This document shows, piece after piece, positions 52,907 through 61,970 of a DNA stretch of 64,000 nucleotides. The translations under genes and the position numbers were made by a program. Each line of letters starts with the position of its first letter. Position 1 is the first letter of the stretch. The DNA is from Parablautia intestinalis (GTDB lineage: Bacteria > Bacillota > Clostridia > Lachnospirales > Lachnospiraceae): assembly GCA_003612395.1 (NCBI GenBank), contig RAYQ01000012.1, forward strand, positions 1-64,000, read 5' to 3'. Below the pieces are notes generated by a model. The model made no database searches, was not told where the DNA came from, and was given only the letters and a program-made list of their open reading frames with translations.

Positions 52907-53818
52907 TTATAACTCCACCCGCCGCATGTAATAACCGAATTTCCCAATTTCCACAGCCCCGTCACATTCGAATCCCTCAAATCCGAACATGATTGCCACC
53001 ATTTTTTCCCTCTCAAAATATGTGCCCGGCACCCCTAAGTAATAGCAGTTTCCATCGCCTCCAAGCTCTTTATCCGGCCCAAGAATCATATGACGGTAAT
53101 TATAAAACCCATGTAATAAGAAGCTATTGTTTGCAAGCCTCTGATAGGGGGCCTGCAATACTATGAAATCTTTCAGCTCTATGGACAAAAAAACTCTCTC
53201 ATCCCCGAAAGGGTGCACCTTTTTATAGGTTCTTTGCAACTCCTCCCATTTATCACCGGCTGCCGGCTGTAAATAAAAATCTTCTCTTCCTTTTTCTACA
53301 TGCAAATTTTTTATATCCGGTTCCTGCAAAGGAATCTTTTCGGAAATAATTCTTTTTTCAGAGTCCTCTCCTCCCCCGCTGACGATATCCGCCGCAGAAA
53401 TTTCCGCATTTTGGGGGTCCGGATAATTGCGCTCGTTTTCCTGCCAATACCCGGAAATTACATATCGGCCATCCAGACGAATCGAAAGGCCCTGAATGTT
53501 CTCTTCCTTCAGTTCCTCTTCCTCAATTTTTCCCTTAAATTTCTCTCCCAGACAGACAATGCCATCCCGCACCCCAAAGCTCCTGTGCACATCCGCCCTT
53601 CCGTGCTGCCCTGTTATGGTTCCCCATTCTATCTTTCTGCCGCCCGCTATAAGAAAAAGCGAATATTTTCTTCCGAAAAATATTCCCTCATTCTTTATAT
53701 GTATGTCCAAAACAAAAGTATCTTTCTCCCGTGACACCCTTGCAAATCCGGCAGATGCTTTTTTGAGTCCATCCTCTAATAAGGACAGATAAACTATTTT
53801 CTTTTCATATAAATACAA
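52907..53818 (-). CDS. DUF6128 domain-containing protein
   Basis: The 303-residue protein has no signal or membrane segment. The C-terminal part (FLLHGFYNYRHMILGPDKE, YYLGVPGTYFEREKMVAIMFGFEGFE, FGYYMRRVEL) matches a DUF6128 block seen in Lachnospiraceae. The N-terminal half is beta-rich. Function is unknown. The start is TTG at 53818 with GGAGGG six bases upstream. It is convergent with the SRP RNA and lies 124 bases beyond the PucR-type regulator on the same strand. Confidence 0.75.
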   Translation of the reverse strand: MYLYEKKIVYLSLLEDGLKKASAGFARVSREKDTFVLDIHIKNEGIFFGRKYSLFLIAGGRKIEWGTITGQHGRADVHRSFGVRDGIVCLGEKFKGKIEEEELKEENIQGLSIRLDGRYVISGYWQENERNYPDPQNAEISAADIVSGGGEDSEKRIISEKIPLQEPDIKNLHVEKGREDFYLQPAAGDKWEELQRTYKKVHPFGDERVFLSIELKDFIVLQAPYQRLANNSFLLHGFYNYRHMILGPDKELGGDGNCYYLGVPGTYFEREKMVAIMFGFEGFECDGAVEIGKFGYYMRRVEL

Positions 53819-53942
53819 CCTTATCCCTCCAAACAGTTTTCCGGCAACAGCTTGGCCGAAAGGCCGTGCTGTTACGTTCTCTACTATTGTATTCCCGAAT
53901 AAGGCTGTTCATTCTATATTATAAATTTTCCTGCAAAATGTA

Positions 53943-55031
53943 TTAATTCTCTTCCAAATCCAGATATCGCATATAGCTATATACCATCATGGCAATTTTA
54001 AAGGTAAGGGCATCATCAAAGGTTCTCACATCAAGCCCGGTAATCTTCTGCAATTTTTCTACCCTGTATACAAGCGTGTTCCTGTGGACGAAAAGCTGTC
54101 TGGATGTTTCTGACACATTCAGGTTATTTTCAAAGAATTTATTTACAGTGGTTACAATCTCCTCGTCAAAGTCTCCCGGATCGTTATTACCAAATATTTC
54201 TTCAATAAAGATCTTACACAAGTTAGAGGGAAGCTGATAAATCAGCCGTCCTATCCCCAGACTTCCATAAGAATTTACCTTTTTTTCCACATAGAAAATT
54301 TTTCCTACATTGAGCGCCATCATCGCTTCTTTATAGGACTTGGACACATCCTTCAGCTCCTGCACAATGGTGCCATAACCTACTCTCACGTTCATCATGG
54401 CTTCCGTACTCATCATGTCCACAATTGTCTGCGCCGTGCGCTCAATCTCTGTATATCCTTCTTTTAAATCAAGCGCTTTTATCAAAATCACATTACATTC
54501 ATCTACAGCGGTTATAAAGTCACCGGACTGGGAAGAAAACATTCCACGCAGAAATTCAGCCGCTGTGCTGTCCTTTTCCGTTCCTGTTTCAATAACCAGC
54601 ACAACCCTCGGCACCGCCACCTCTATATGCAGCTTTTTAGCCCGGTTATAGACATCAACCAGGAGAAGATTGTCCATCAGCAGGTTTTGGAAGAAATTAT
54701 TGCGGTCAAATCTTTCTTTATACGCTGTCATAAGCTGCTGCATCTGGCTGACTGCTATTTTTCCAATCAGATAAGATTCATCATTATTACCCCTTGCAAT
54801 CAAAATATACGCAAGCTCTCCCTCATCTGTAATTTTAAACAGGTGATCTCTCCCTATTACCTGGCTGTCTGCCGGAGAATCAACAAACCCCTTGATAATA
54901 TAATCCGGTATATCACTGCTGTCAAAGGTAGACGCAACCTCTGCCCCGTCCAAAGCAAATATTGCCAAATTTACTTTGGTAATCATTCGAAGTTCTTCAA
55001 TGCAGTTTTCTATAATCTGTGTTGAAATCAT
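53943..55031 (-). CDS. PucR/CdaR-family transcriptional regulator
   Basis: The 362-residue protein has an N-terminal sensory region (about 1-110), a central GGDEF-like CdaR domain (about 130-260) and a C-terminal PucR helix-turn-helix (FFENNLNVSETSRQLFVHRNTLVYRVEKLQKITGLDVRTFDDAL). That C-terminal motif is nearly invariant in the family. Its next gene upstream on the same strand is the MsmX/UgpC-type sugar ATPase, so it may control carbohydrate uptake; this is inferred from position only. A terminator separates the two genes. Confidence 0.88.
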   Translation of the reverse strand: MISTQIIENCIEELRMITKVNLAIFALDGAEVASTFDSSDIPDYIIKGFVDSPADSQVIGRDHLFKITDEGELAYILIARGNNDESYLIGKIAVSQMQQLMTAYKERFDRNNFFQNLLMDNLLLVDVYNRAKKLHIEVAVPRVVLVIETGTEKDSTAAEFLRGMFSSQSGDFITAVDECNVILIKALDLKEGYTEIERTAQTIVDMMSTEAMMNVRVGYGTIVQELKDVSKSYKEAMMALNVGKIFYVEKKVNSYGSLGIGRLIYQLPSNLCKIFIEEIFGNNDPGDFDEEIVTTVNKFFENNLNVSETSRQLFVHRNTLVYRVEKLQKITGLDVRTFDDALTFKIAMMVYSYMRYLDLEEN

Positions 55032-55120
55032 CCTGTTACATCCTTTCTAAATATTCAGACATAGCTTCATAACCTGTTGTGCCTCTTTTATTATAAGTCT
55101 TAACATCTGCCGCCGCAATA

Positions 55121-55192
55121 ATTTTTCGCGCTCAGGCCGTTAATCGTAATGGTTATCGGCATATTTCCTCTGCATCGGCGCGTGTACATAAA
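55121..55192. repeat. dispersed intergenic element, copy 3 (partial)
   Basis: On the minus strand ATGTACACGCGCCGATGCAG, then AGGAAATATGCC, aligns with the left part of copies 1 and 2; the right half has diverged. As with copy 2, it directly follows a terminator hairpin. Confidence 0.45.
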
Positions 55193-55222
55193 AAAGGATG
55201 CCAAAGGCATCCCTTTTTATGT
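55186..55222. terminator. terminator of the MsmX/UgpC-type gene
   Basis: ACATAAAAAAGGATGCC, loop AAA, and GGCATCCCTTTTTATGT form an almost perfect 17-bp stem, with T-runs on both strands. Confidence 0.85.
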
Positions 55223-55234
55223 ATATAGCTATTA

Positions 55235-56344
55235 CTAGTTCGTAATAACATGCTCTGTTTCTTTGTCAAATACGTGAATCTTGTCAACATCAAATGCAAA
55301 TTTAACTGTATCGCCAGGTCTTGCTGTTGTACGGGAATCCACTCTTGCCGTAATCGGGAACTCAGCCAAATCGAAGTATAAGTAAACTTCTGCACCAAGC
55401 AATTCATAAACCTTGATAGTTGATTCAAATACGCACTGAGCTGAGCTAACGAATGCCTCTGAATCATAAACATCTTCAGGACGAATACCAAAGGTAACTG
55501 TCTTTCCTGTATATCCCCCGTCAATAAGTTTCTTGGATTTGTTCTTAGGAAGCTCAATGCTCTTTCCAGCAACCTTAAGGCATGCCACATCACCCTTAAC
55601 TTCCACTACTGCGTCAAGGAAGTTCATCTGGGGAGATCCCATAAATCCTGCTACGAACAGATTAGCCGGCTTCTCATATAAGTTCTGAGGGGTATCCACC
55701 TGCTGAATAACACCATCCTTCATAACTACAATTCTATCACCTAATGTCATAGCCTCTGTCTGGTCATGTGTTACATAGATAATGGTGGTGCCTAATCTCT
55801 GATGCAGTTTGGCAATCTCGATACGCATCTGTACACGCAACTTAGCATCCAGGTTAGAAAGAGGCTCATCCATAAGGAATACCTTAGGATTACGAACGAT
55901 AGCACGTCCCATAGCAACACGCTGTCTCTGACCACCGGATAAAGCCTTAGGCTTACGATCAAGAAGTGCTGTCAGGTCAAGGATCTTAGCTGCTTCTTTT
56001 ACCATCTTGTCAATTTCATCCTTCGGAACCTTCCTTAACTTAAGTCCGAAAGCCATATTGTCATATACTGACATATGAGGATACAGAGCATAGTTCTGGA
56101 ATACCATCGCAATATCCCTGTCCTTAGGTTCAACATCGTTAACCACTCTGTCACCGATTTTCAGCTCGCCTGAGGAAATATCTTCCAAACCTGCAATCAT
56201 ACGAAGTGTAGTAGACTTACCACATCCTGAAGGACCTACGAAAATAATAAACTCTTTATCTGCAATTTCAAGATTAAAATCTTTTACAGCTTCAAATCCG
56301 TTGGGATATTTTTTGCAGATATTCTTTAATGATAAACTTGCCAT
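55235..56344 (-). CDS. sugar ABC transporter ATP-binding protein, MsmX/UgpC type
   Basis: The 369-residue ATPase has Walker A GPSGCGKST (37-45), signature LSGGQRQRVAMGRA, Walker B VFLMDEPLSNLD, switch VTHDQTEA and a C-terminal TOBE regulatory domain. It is not next to permease genes. Such orphan ATPases are often shared by several sugar importers, as MsmX is in B. subtilis. The strong AAGGAGG site and own promoter region suggest high expression. It could also serve other importers, but the transporter at 11.3-15.9 kb has its own ATPase. Confidence 0.93.
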   Translation of the reverse strand: MASLSLKNICKKYPNGFEAVKDFNLEIADKEFIIFVGPSGCGKSTTLRMIAGLEDISSGELKIGDRVVNDVEPKDRDIAMVFQNYALYPHMSVYDNMAFGLKLRKVPKDEIDKMVKEAAKILDLTALLDRKPKALSGGQRQRVAMGRAIVRNPKVFLMDEPLSNLDAKLRVQMRIEIAKLHQRLGTTIIYVTHDQTEAMTLGDRIVVMKDGVIQQVDTPQNLYEKPANLFVAGFMGSPQMNFLDAVVEVKGDVACLKVAGKSIELPKNKSKKLIDGGYTGKTVTFGIRPEDVYDSEAFVSSAQCVFESTIKVYELLGAEVYLYFDLAEFPITARVDSRTTARPGDTVKFAFDVDKIHVFDKETEHVITN

Positions 56345-56598
56345 TTTACTTGCCTCCTTGGAATTTTTGACTCTGAATTAAGTATACATGAGATTCCTGT
56401 TTCTGCCTATACCACTATTCCACAAAGATTTTAGTTTGTATTAGGAAAAATGCTTACAAATATATGTGCTTTTACTTTTGAACGGCAAAACATACAAAAA
56501 ACGCCGGTCATATATAGACACTTTGTACACTCCCCCTGCCGCCCTTTTTCTGCTGTATCTGCATCCGCCATATAGCAGTTCCATCTTCGGCTAAATTA

Positions 56599-57330
56599 TC
56601 ACTCCGTCATTTTGTCAGGTTCATTCAACTCTTCCGGTGCTGCTTTTTTTATACCTTCTTCCATTTCCTCTTCGCCCTCTGCGGCTACTGTCCATTCATA
56701 GTCTCCTACAATCTCCTGTTCCGGCTCAAACCGTTTAAAAGTTTTGTTATACAAAAGAGCGCACAAGAAGGCCGGACCGGAAATTCCCAGCATAAAAACA
56801 AACGGAAATGCCTGAAAGGAAAGCAGTGTGATCACAACGGGCAAAGCCCAGCAAATCATCATAAGAATTGTTTTGGGAAGGGTCAGGATTCCCATATACA
56901 GAGAATTTCTGAATGTATTTCTGATGGTGTTGTCAAATCTTGCAAGAACTGGGAACACATGCATAAGCGCCACTATAACAATCACTCCCACTGCAAGAAG
57001 CGCCACCCTGAGCCATGTGGGAAATGCAACGTTAGAATAACTCATAATAAATACATCCCCTGCCAGTACGCCAATCACCAGAAGAATGATCAGCCATATG
57101 ATTGTTGCCTGTTTAAAATTCTGTTTGAAGGATTTAAAAAATCCTCTGATAATGTATCCTTCCTCGTTTCTCACCATCTTAAGACATACATAATTCAGTC
57201 CCGTAATGGCCGCTCCCACCGTAATAACCGGAATGCAGCAGACTAGCGTTAACAGGTTTAAAATAATTAAATCTGCCACCTTGTTTAAAAAACTGAACAG
57301 CGGACTGTCCATGCTAAAAATTCTTCCCAA
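56599..57330 (-). CDS. YesL family (DUF624) membrane protein
   Basis: The 243-residue protein starts MGRIFSMDSPLFSFLNKVADLIILNLLTLVCCIPVITVGAA, the characteristic YesL opening, and has five membrane segments and an acidic C-terminal tail. YesL-type proteins commonly sit near sugar ABC transporter genes. Start is TTG at 57330 with AAGGG seven bases upstream; it places MGRIF where homologues begin. It lies 255 bases upstream of the MsmX/UgpC-type gene on the same strand. Confidence 0.87.
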   Translation of the reverse strand: MGRIFSMDSPLFSFLNKVADLIILNLLTLVCCIPVITVGAAITGLNYVCLKMVRNEEGYIIRGFFKSFKQNFKQATIIWLIILLVIGVLAGDVFIMSYSNVAFPTWLRVALLAVGVIVIVALMHVFPVLARFDNTIRNTFRNSLYMGILTLPKTILMMICWALPVVITLLSFQAFPFVFMLGISGPAFLCALLYNKTFKRFEPEQEIVGDYEWTVAAEGEEEMEEGIKKAAPEELNEPDKMTE

Positions 57331-57380
57331 AATCTGTCCCTTCCTTTTCTTCCGTGTTCTAACAGTAAACGATATTCATA

Positions 57381-58634
57381 TTAACTCTGTCCTAATTTTT
57401 TAGAAACTTTTCTATACTGCTGATTTAACTTGCGGTAAGTAACCAGTGTCTTATCCATACGGGTCTGTACATAATCCATAATTTCACTCTGTCCGTCCAG
57501 GAACAGATTTACAATCATCTTATTGTATTTCCCCCGCTCTGCTTCCTTGCGCAGAAGTACTCTCATTTCGTCCCTGTCAAGGGCCGGTCTGTAGGTCTTT
57601 TCCGCTAAAAGCGCTGACACGGAATCTGCAAGCTGCAAAATCCACTGGCTGCGGTTCATCTGACTTTCCTTAAGTCCTCTGGGATAGCCGCTTCCATCGC
57701 ACCGTTCATGATGGGTTGCCACAATTCCCACAACTTCCTCGGCCATCCTGTTTTTCAGAACCTTTTCCGCCAGGAGCACATGCATCTTTACTTTTTTATA
57801 TTCTTCCGGTGTCAGGTTCCTTGGCGCATCCATAATTACATTGGGAATTGCCAGCATACCGATATCATGAAGAAGCGCCCCATAATAAAGCTGCTCCCGC
57901 TCGAGCTCGTTTAATCCGGCCTTCTGTCCTAAAATTTCAGCTATACATGTACCGGTAACTGCACTGAATACCAGGCTTTCCCCTTTAAATCCCTGGCTGT
58001 ACATGAGCATTTCCAAGGATTTTTTCTTATCCGCATTGGTGAATATCATATAGCCCGCAATATCATCCAGCTCAGCTTTATATTCACCGCTTTTCACTTT
58101 GTTTAAAACATCATATTTCTCCACCGACTCCCTGAACAGATCAAAAGATTCCTTACTGAGTATGGTGCCAATATGCTTTTCAAACCTTCGCATATCAAAT
58201 TTATCCCCAAGGATTGTAGAATAAATATCAATTTTCTCAGCCAGGTTTAAGCATGCTGTTATATCCTTATATTCATAGTCCATTGTCACAATCTGAGAAT
58301 AGTCCATATGATGATAAAGAATAATCTGGGCAAGCTCACTTAAGGGAGATAAATTCTTAAAAACCAGATACCCATAAACACTGTGGGCCATAGTTTCCCT
58401 GAATTCATACTGAAGCATATCTTTCAGATTTTCCGTTTTATATGCACCGATATCATGAAGAGAAGCCAAAAATACAAAATCAGCCAGCTCAAACTTCTCA
58501 TATCCGCCCTTACATTCCAGCATCTTGTATAAATAATAAGCGACTCTGGAACCGTGATCCATTGATTTGCGATCCACCAGCTTTAAAGTATCCCTCATCA
58601 GAAGGAAAATATCTTTACTGTGAATATATTCCAT
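57381..58634 (-). CDS. HD-GYP domain protein, candidate cyclic-di-GMP phosphodiesterase
   Basis: The 417-residue soluble protein has two HD-type domains in tandem. The first (about 20-140) has SLHDIGAYK (His60-Asp61) and ILYHHMDYS but lacks GYP. The second (about 220-400) has LLHDIGM (His256-Asp257), THHERCDGSGYPRG (His308-His309, GYP 316-318) and QLADSVSALLAEKTYRPAL, which together define HD-GYP. The expected activity is hydrolysis of c-di-GMP to GMP. It carries no sensor domain. The tandem c-di-GMP riboswitches 6 kb away give it a plausible local output. GGGGG is seven bases before the ATG. Confidence 0.9.
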   Translation of the reverse strand: MEYIHSKDIFLLMRDTLKLVDRKSMDHGSRVAYYLYKMLECKGGYEKFELADFVFLASLHDIGAYKTENLKDMLQYEFRETMAHSVYGYLVFKNLSPLSELAQIILYHHMDYSQIVTMDYEYKDITACLNLAEKIDIYSTILGDKFDMRRFEKHIGTILSKESFDLFRESVEKYDVLNKVKSGEYKAELDDIAGYMIFTNADKKKSLEMLMYSQGFKGESLVFSAVTGTCIAEILGQKAGLNELEREQLYYGALLHDIGMLAIPNVIMDAPRNLTPEEYKKVKMHVLLAEKVLKNRMAEEVVGIVATHHERCDGSGYPRGLKESQMNRSQWILQLADSVSALLAEKTYRPALDRDEMRVLLRKEAERGKYNKMIVNLFLDGQSEIMDYVQTRMDKTLVTYRKLNQQYRKVSKKLGQS

Positions 58635-58657
58635 ACATATACCCCCATATTATGCAA

Positions 58658-59197
58658 TTAACAAAGTCTGTTTAGATTATCAGTAAGGCCGCCGCCCGGT
58701 CCTTTAACATGTCTTTTGCCTGTAAGAATGTACTCCATAGGCGTGTATTTAATTCCATCCTGCCAGACCTCAGGGCCCAGATCCCTGAAACCTACTTTAT
58801 GATAAAAATCTATCCCATAAGGCGCTGCATTTACCGTCAGTCTGCTTTTTCCCAGCTCATCCTCCACATAATCCGCCAGCTTTTCAATCAGGGCCCTGCC
58901 AATTCCCCGTCTGTGATAATTTTTATCCACAAAGAGAAGCGAAATATGCATTTCATTTCGCAATGTAATCATACCTACAATCTTACCCTTATCATAAGCT
59001 GCCATCATTTGATAAATGCCCATAATAAACATCTGTTTTACGGTTGAGTTTGTTATAAAATCCTCAAAGCTTTTGATTCCCTCCTGGGTATAATCAGCCG
59101 CCTCAAACTCTAAAAAGGTTTTCCAGGCCAGCCCTATTGCCTCTTCCCACTCATCCTGATCCGCAAAACGAATTTCGTAAGATACTTCCTGTTCCAT
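58658..59197 (-). CDS. GNAT family N-acetyltransferase
   Basis: The protein (about 179 residues) has the acetyl-CoA-binding motif A region LLFVDKNYHRRGIGRALIEKL (about 90-112) and the motif B region YGIDFYHKVGFRDLG (about 132-146). The substrate is unknown. I use ATG 59197, with GAAGGGAT eight bases upstream; ATG 59203 is too near that site. It is 23 bases ahead of the HD-GYP gene on the same strand, so they probably share a transcript. Confidence 0.88.
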   Translation of the reverse strand: MEQEVSYEIRFADQDEWEEAIGLAWKTFLEFEAADYTQEGIKSFEDFITNSTVKQMFIMGIYQMMAAYDKGKIVGMITLRNEMHISLLFVDKNYHRRGIGRALIEKLADYVEDELGKSRLTVNAAPYGIDFYHKVGFRDLGPEVWQDGIKYTPMEYILTGKRHVKGPGGGLTDNLNRLC

Positions 59198-59258
59198 TGC
59201 CATATCCCTTCATACAACACTATTGTATGATTATAGCAGAAAAGAAATTATTTTACAA

Positions 59259-60254
59259 TCACAGCTGAACCATTTCTGTGCCTACCTGATTGACTAACGG
59301 TAATCCGTTTTCCAGCGCATAGGCATTTTCCAGCGTAGTCTTTGCAATCGCCTGCATTGCCTCCTTCGTAAAAAATCCCATATGGGAAGTGACAAGCACA
59401 TTGGGAAATGTCATAAGTCTCGCCAGATTATCATCCGTAATAATATCCCCGGACCTATCCTCATAAAAGACGCCTTCCTCCTCTTCATACACGTCCAGAC
59501 CTACTCCCCCAAATTTTCCTTCCAACATGGCATCTATTAAATCTTCCGTGTTGATAAGACTCCCTCTTGAAGTATTTACCAGGTAAACCCCCTTTTTCAT
59601 TATGGCAATGGTATCTTTGTTGATCAGATGCCTTGTATCCGATGTAAGAGGACAGTGCAGTGAAATGATATCCGCGCTCTTAAACAATTTTTCAAGAGAT
59701 ACGTACTCCGCTTCCAGTCCCTCTGCCGGGTACGGGTCATAGCAAAGCACATGTGCCTGAAAACCATTTAAAATTCTAATCATTGCCTGCCCGATTTTAC
59801 CTGTACCAATAACTCCCACCGTTTTCTCATACAAATCCGTTCCCATAAGTCCGTTCAGACTCATATTAAATTCCCTGGTTCTATTATATGCCTTGTGGGT
59901 CAGCCTGTTTACCGTAAGCAACAGTGCCATGGCAAACTCCGCCACCGCCTCCGGCGAATAGCTGGGAACCCGCAAAATCACAATTTTGTCCTCCGCCGCC
60001 TTTACATCTACATTGTTAAAGCCTGCACTGCGTAACAAAATTGCCTTAACCTTCATTTCATAAAGCGCATTTATCATTTCCTCATCCACATAATCATTGA
60101 CAAATATGCAGATTGCGTCATGTCCTTTCGCCATAAAAATCGTCTCCCGGCTGCAGGCCGCTTCAATAAAGTGAACATCAAATCCATACTCTTTCCCCAT
60201 CGGCTCAAACCATATTTTGTCGTAGGGTTTTGTTCCATAAAACGCAATTTTCAT
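59259..60254 (-). CDS. D-lactate dehydrogenase / 2-hydroxyacid dehydrogenase
   Basis: The enzyme reduces pyruvate (or a related 2-oxoacid) to the D-hydroxyacid with NADH, a fermentation step. The 331-residue protein has the Rossmann motif GVIGTGKIG (about 147-155), NTSRGSLINTEDL with the substrate Arg, GLDVYEEEEG with the Glu, and TSHMGFFTKEA with the catalytic His. These match the LdhA branch. The start at 60254 (MKIAFYG) is the family start; GGGAG is 13 bases away in a leader shared with ybaB, murF and floA. Confidence 0.92.
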   Translation of the reverse strand: MKIAFYGTKPYDKIWFEPMGKEYGFDVHFIEAACSRETIFMAKGHDAICIFVNDYVDEEMINALYEMKVKAILLRSAGFNNVDVKAAEDKIVILRVPSYSPEAVAEFAMALLLTVNRLTHKAYNRTREFNMSLNGLMGTDLYEKTVGVIGTGKIGQAMIRILNGFQAHVLCYDPYPAEGLEAEYVSLEKLFKSADIISLHCPLTSDTRHLINKDTIAIMKKGVYLVNTSRGSLINTEDLIDAMLEGKFGGVGLDVYEEEEGVFYEDRSGDIITDDNLARLMTFPNVLVTSHMGFFTKEAMQAIAKTTLENAYALENGLPLVNQVGTEMVQL

Positions 60255-60314
60255 AAAAATAACCATACTCCCTTCTTAATCTGCAATCTTTAGGTACGGG
60301 CACATGTTTCATGC

Positions 60315-60374
60315 AAAAAGCTGTGAATAAATAATTTCTTCATAAGATTTATCTAAATTATTTATTTACAGCTC
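60315..60374 (-). terminator. terminator of the secreted-protein gene
   Basis: On the minus strand AGCTGTAAATAAATAATTT and AAATTATTTATTCACAGCT form an 18-bp stem with one mismatch, followed by TTTTTG. Confidence 0.75.
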
Positions 60375-60440
60375 CTTATCATTTTATTCTTTTTCAGTTA
60401 ACCGCAAAACAAAATCTGACAATATATTTCCTAAATGAAC

Positions 60441-60965
60441 TTATGAAAACAAATTTGCAAAAAAGCTTTTAACAGATTCCTTTAAATTATCAAAAAAATT
60501 ACCAACTGCATTAGATGCCGCATTTTTAACGGCTCCTGTAACCACTTCATCTATATGCTCCACAAAACCAGCCCCATACTCCTGATAAAGGCTTTCTGTC
60601 TTGTCCAGAACATATTCCGCCGAAAATCCCATATCTTCCAGCTTGTTCATGGTTTCCACCAGCTTTTTGGCATCTTCCCTGGAAATTTCCACTCCGAACT
60701 GTTCTTCGCCCTCCCGGATAGCGTTTAAAAGTCCTTCCTCCGATCCCAGATTTCCATCTGAAATTTTTTCTTTTAAAAAGGAAAAAACCTCGCCTGCCGT
60801 TTCCTGATCCACATTCTCAAAAATTGCCGTAAGCTCTTGTTTCACCTGTCCAATCACGTCTCCAGCTGCCTCGTCTGAATCATTTCCGGATGCATATACA
60901 GACCTCCCTGCTCCCAAAAGCAGCATCAGCATTCCTGCTATAATCACATAAATTTTCTTTTTCAT
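60441..60965 (-). CDS. secreted helical protein, unknown function
   Basis: The 174-residue product has a signal peptide (cleavage near VYASG, residue 26). The rest is acidic and helical, with SREDAKKLVETMNKLEDMGFSAEYVLDKTESLYQEYG in the middle and an amphipathic Ala/Phe-rich end (VKNAASNAVGNFFDNLKESVKSFFANLF). The middle resembles the DUF1002 style of exported clostridial proteins, but I am not sure of the family. GAGGGAG precedes the ATG. It follows the alpha/beta hydrolase by nine bases and ends at a strong terminator. Confidence 0.7.
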   Translation of the reverse strand: MKKKIYVIIAGMLMLLLGAGRSVYASGNDSDEAAGDVIGQVKQELTAIFENVDQETAGEVFSFLKEKISDGNLGSEEGLLNAIREGEEQFGVEISREDAKKLVETMNKLEDMGFSAEYVLDKTESLYQEYGAGFVEHIDEVVTGAVKNAASNAVGNFFDNLKESVKSFFANLFS

Positions 60966-60974
60966 AAAACTCCC

Positions 60975-61931
60975 TCAGGATGTATAAAATTTTTGATATT
61001 CCTTCACCCTTTCCATGATCCAGGGATAAATATCCTCATACACCTTAATCTTATCCTTTTCATTTAACAGCTCATGCCGGTCTTTCGGATAAAGCTTCAG
61101 CGAAACCTGTTCCATACCAGCCTGCCTAAAGTCCTGGACAGCCTTTTTTACGCCCTCTCCGTAATTTCCTACCGGGTCCATCTCCCCCGCAATGAAGTAC
61201 ACCGGAAGCTCTTTCGGCATCATCTGTAAATTTTCTTCCTGATTCAGCCTGTCAATCAGTGTAAACAAAGTCTTAAATCCATTTACGGTAAAGGTAAACC
61301 CGCACAGCTTATCCTTCCTGTAAGCATCCACCACCGCCTCGTCTGTACACAACCAGTCAAAGGAAGTTTTCGCATCCGGAATTTTCTGATTATAGCCGCT
61401 AAAGGCAAGTCTGTCCATGAGCTTTGCCGTGTGTTTCCCCCCCAGGAAAAAGCCCTGCACCGCCGCCATCAGTTTACATATCTTTACAAGCGCTTCAGGC
61501 TGTGAGCCTGTTCCGCATATGATTGCGCCCTGTATTCCAGTCCCATACCGGAACAGATAATTCCGGGCAATAAAAGACCCCATGCTGTGTCCCAGTATGA
61601 TATAAGGCACCCCGGGATATTCCTCCTGTGTCATTTTTTTCAGGCGGTGAACGTCTCTTACTACCACCGTGGCCGGATCCTGCTCGCAAAAATATCCGTA
61701 AGTTCCATCCTCTCCCACGCTTTTTCCATGTCCCAGATGATCGTCTCCGGTTACCAGTATTCCCTTTTCCCCCAAATACCGGGCCAGATCCTCATACCGT
61801 TCAATATACTCCGCCATGCCATGTACCACCTGCAAAATGCAGACTACCTTTCCCTCAGGCACCCACCTGACGGCATGTATCTTTGCCATTCCGTCTCTGG
61901 AATCAAACGTAAATTCGATTTTTTTTACCAT
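60975..61931 (-). CDS. alpha/beta hydrolase (monoacylglycerol lipase/lysophospholipase type)
   Basis: The 318-residue serine hydrolase has the oxyanion region VVHGMAEYIERYEDLARYL (about 35-53), the nucleophile elbow GHSMGSF (Ser about 116), an acid in IAGEMDPVGNYG and a His in KDRHELLNE. This arrangement is that of monoglyceride lipase-like serine aminopeptidase_S33 proteins. There is no signal peptide, so it acts in the cytoplasm. GGGGGAG precedes the ATG. It lies 39 bases after metG and nine before the secreted protein, suggesting a three-gene transcript. Confidence 0.88.
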   Translation of the reverse strand: MVKKIEFTFDSRDGMAKIHAVRWVPEGKVVCILQVVHGMAEYIERYEDLARYLGEKGILVTGDDHLGHGKSVGEDGTYGYFCEQDPATVVVRDVHRLKKMTQEEYPGVPYIILGHSMGSFIARNYLFRYGTGIQGAIICGTGSQPEALVKICKLMAAVQGFFLGGKHTAKLMDRLAFSGYNQKIPDAKTSFDWLCTDEAVVDAYRKDKLCGFTFTVNGFKTLFTLIDRLNQEENLQMMPKELPVYFIAGEMDPVGNYGEGVKKAVQDFRQAGMEQVSLKLYPKDRHELLNEKDKIKVYEDIYPWIMERVKEYQKFYTS

Positions 61932-61970
61932 TGTACTCCCCCATAACAGTAAGCCTGGCCCCTGTCTTTA

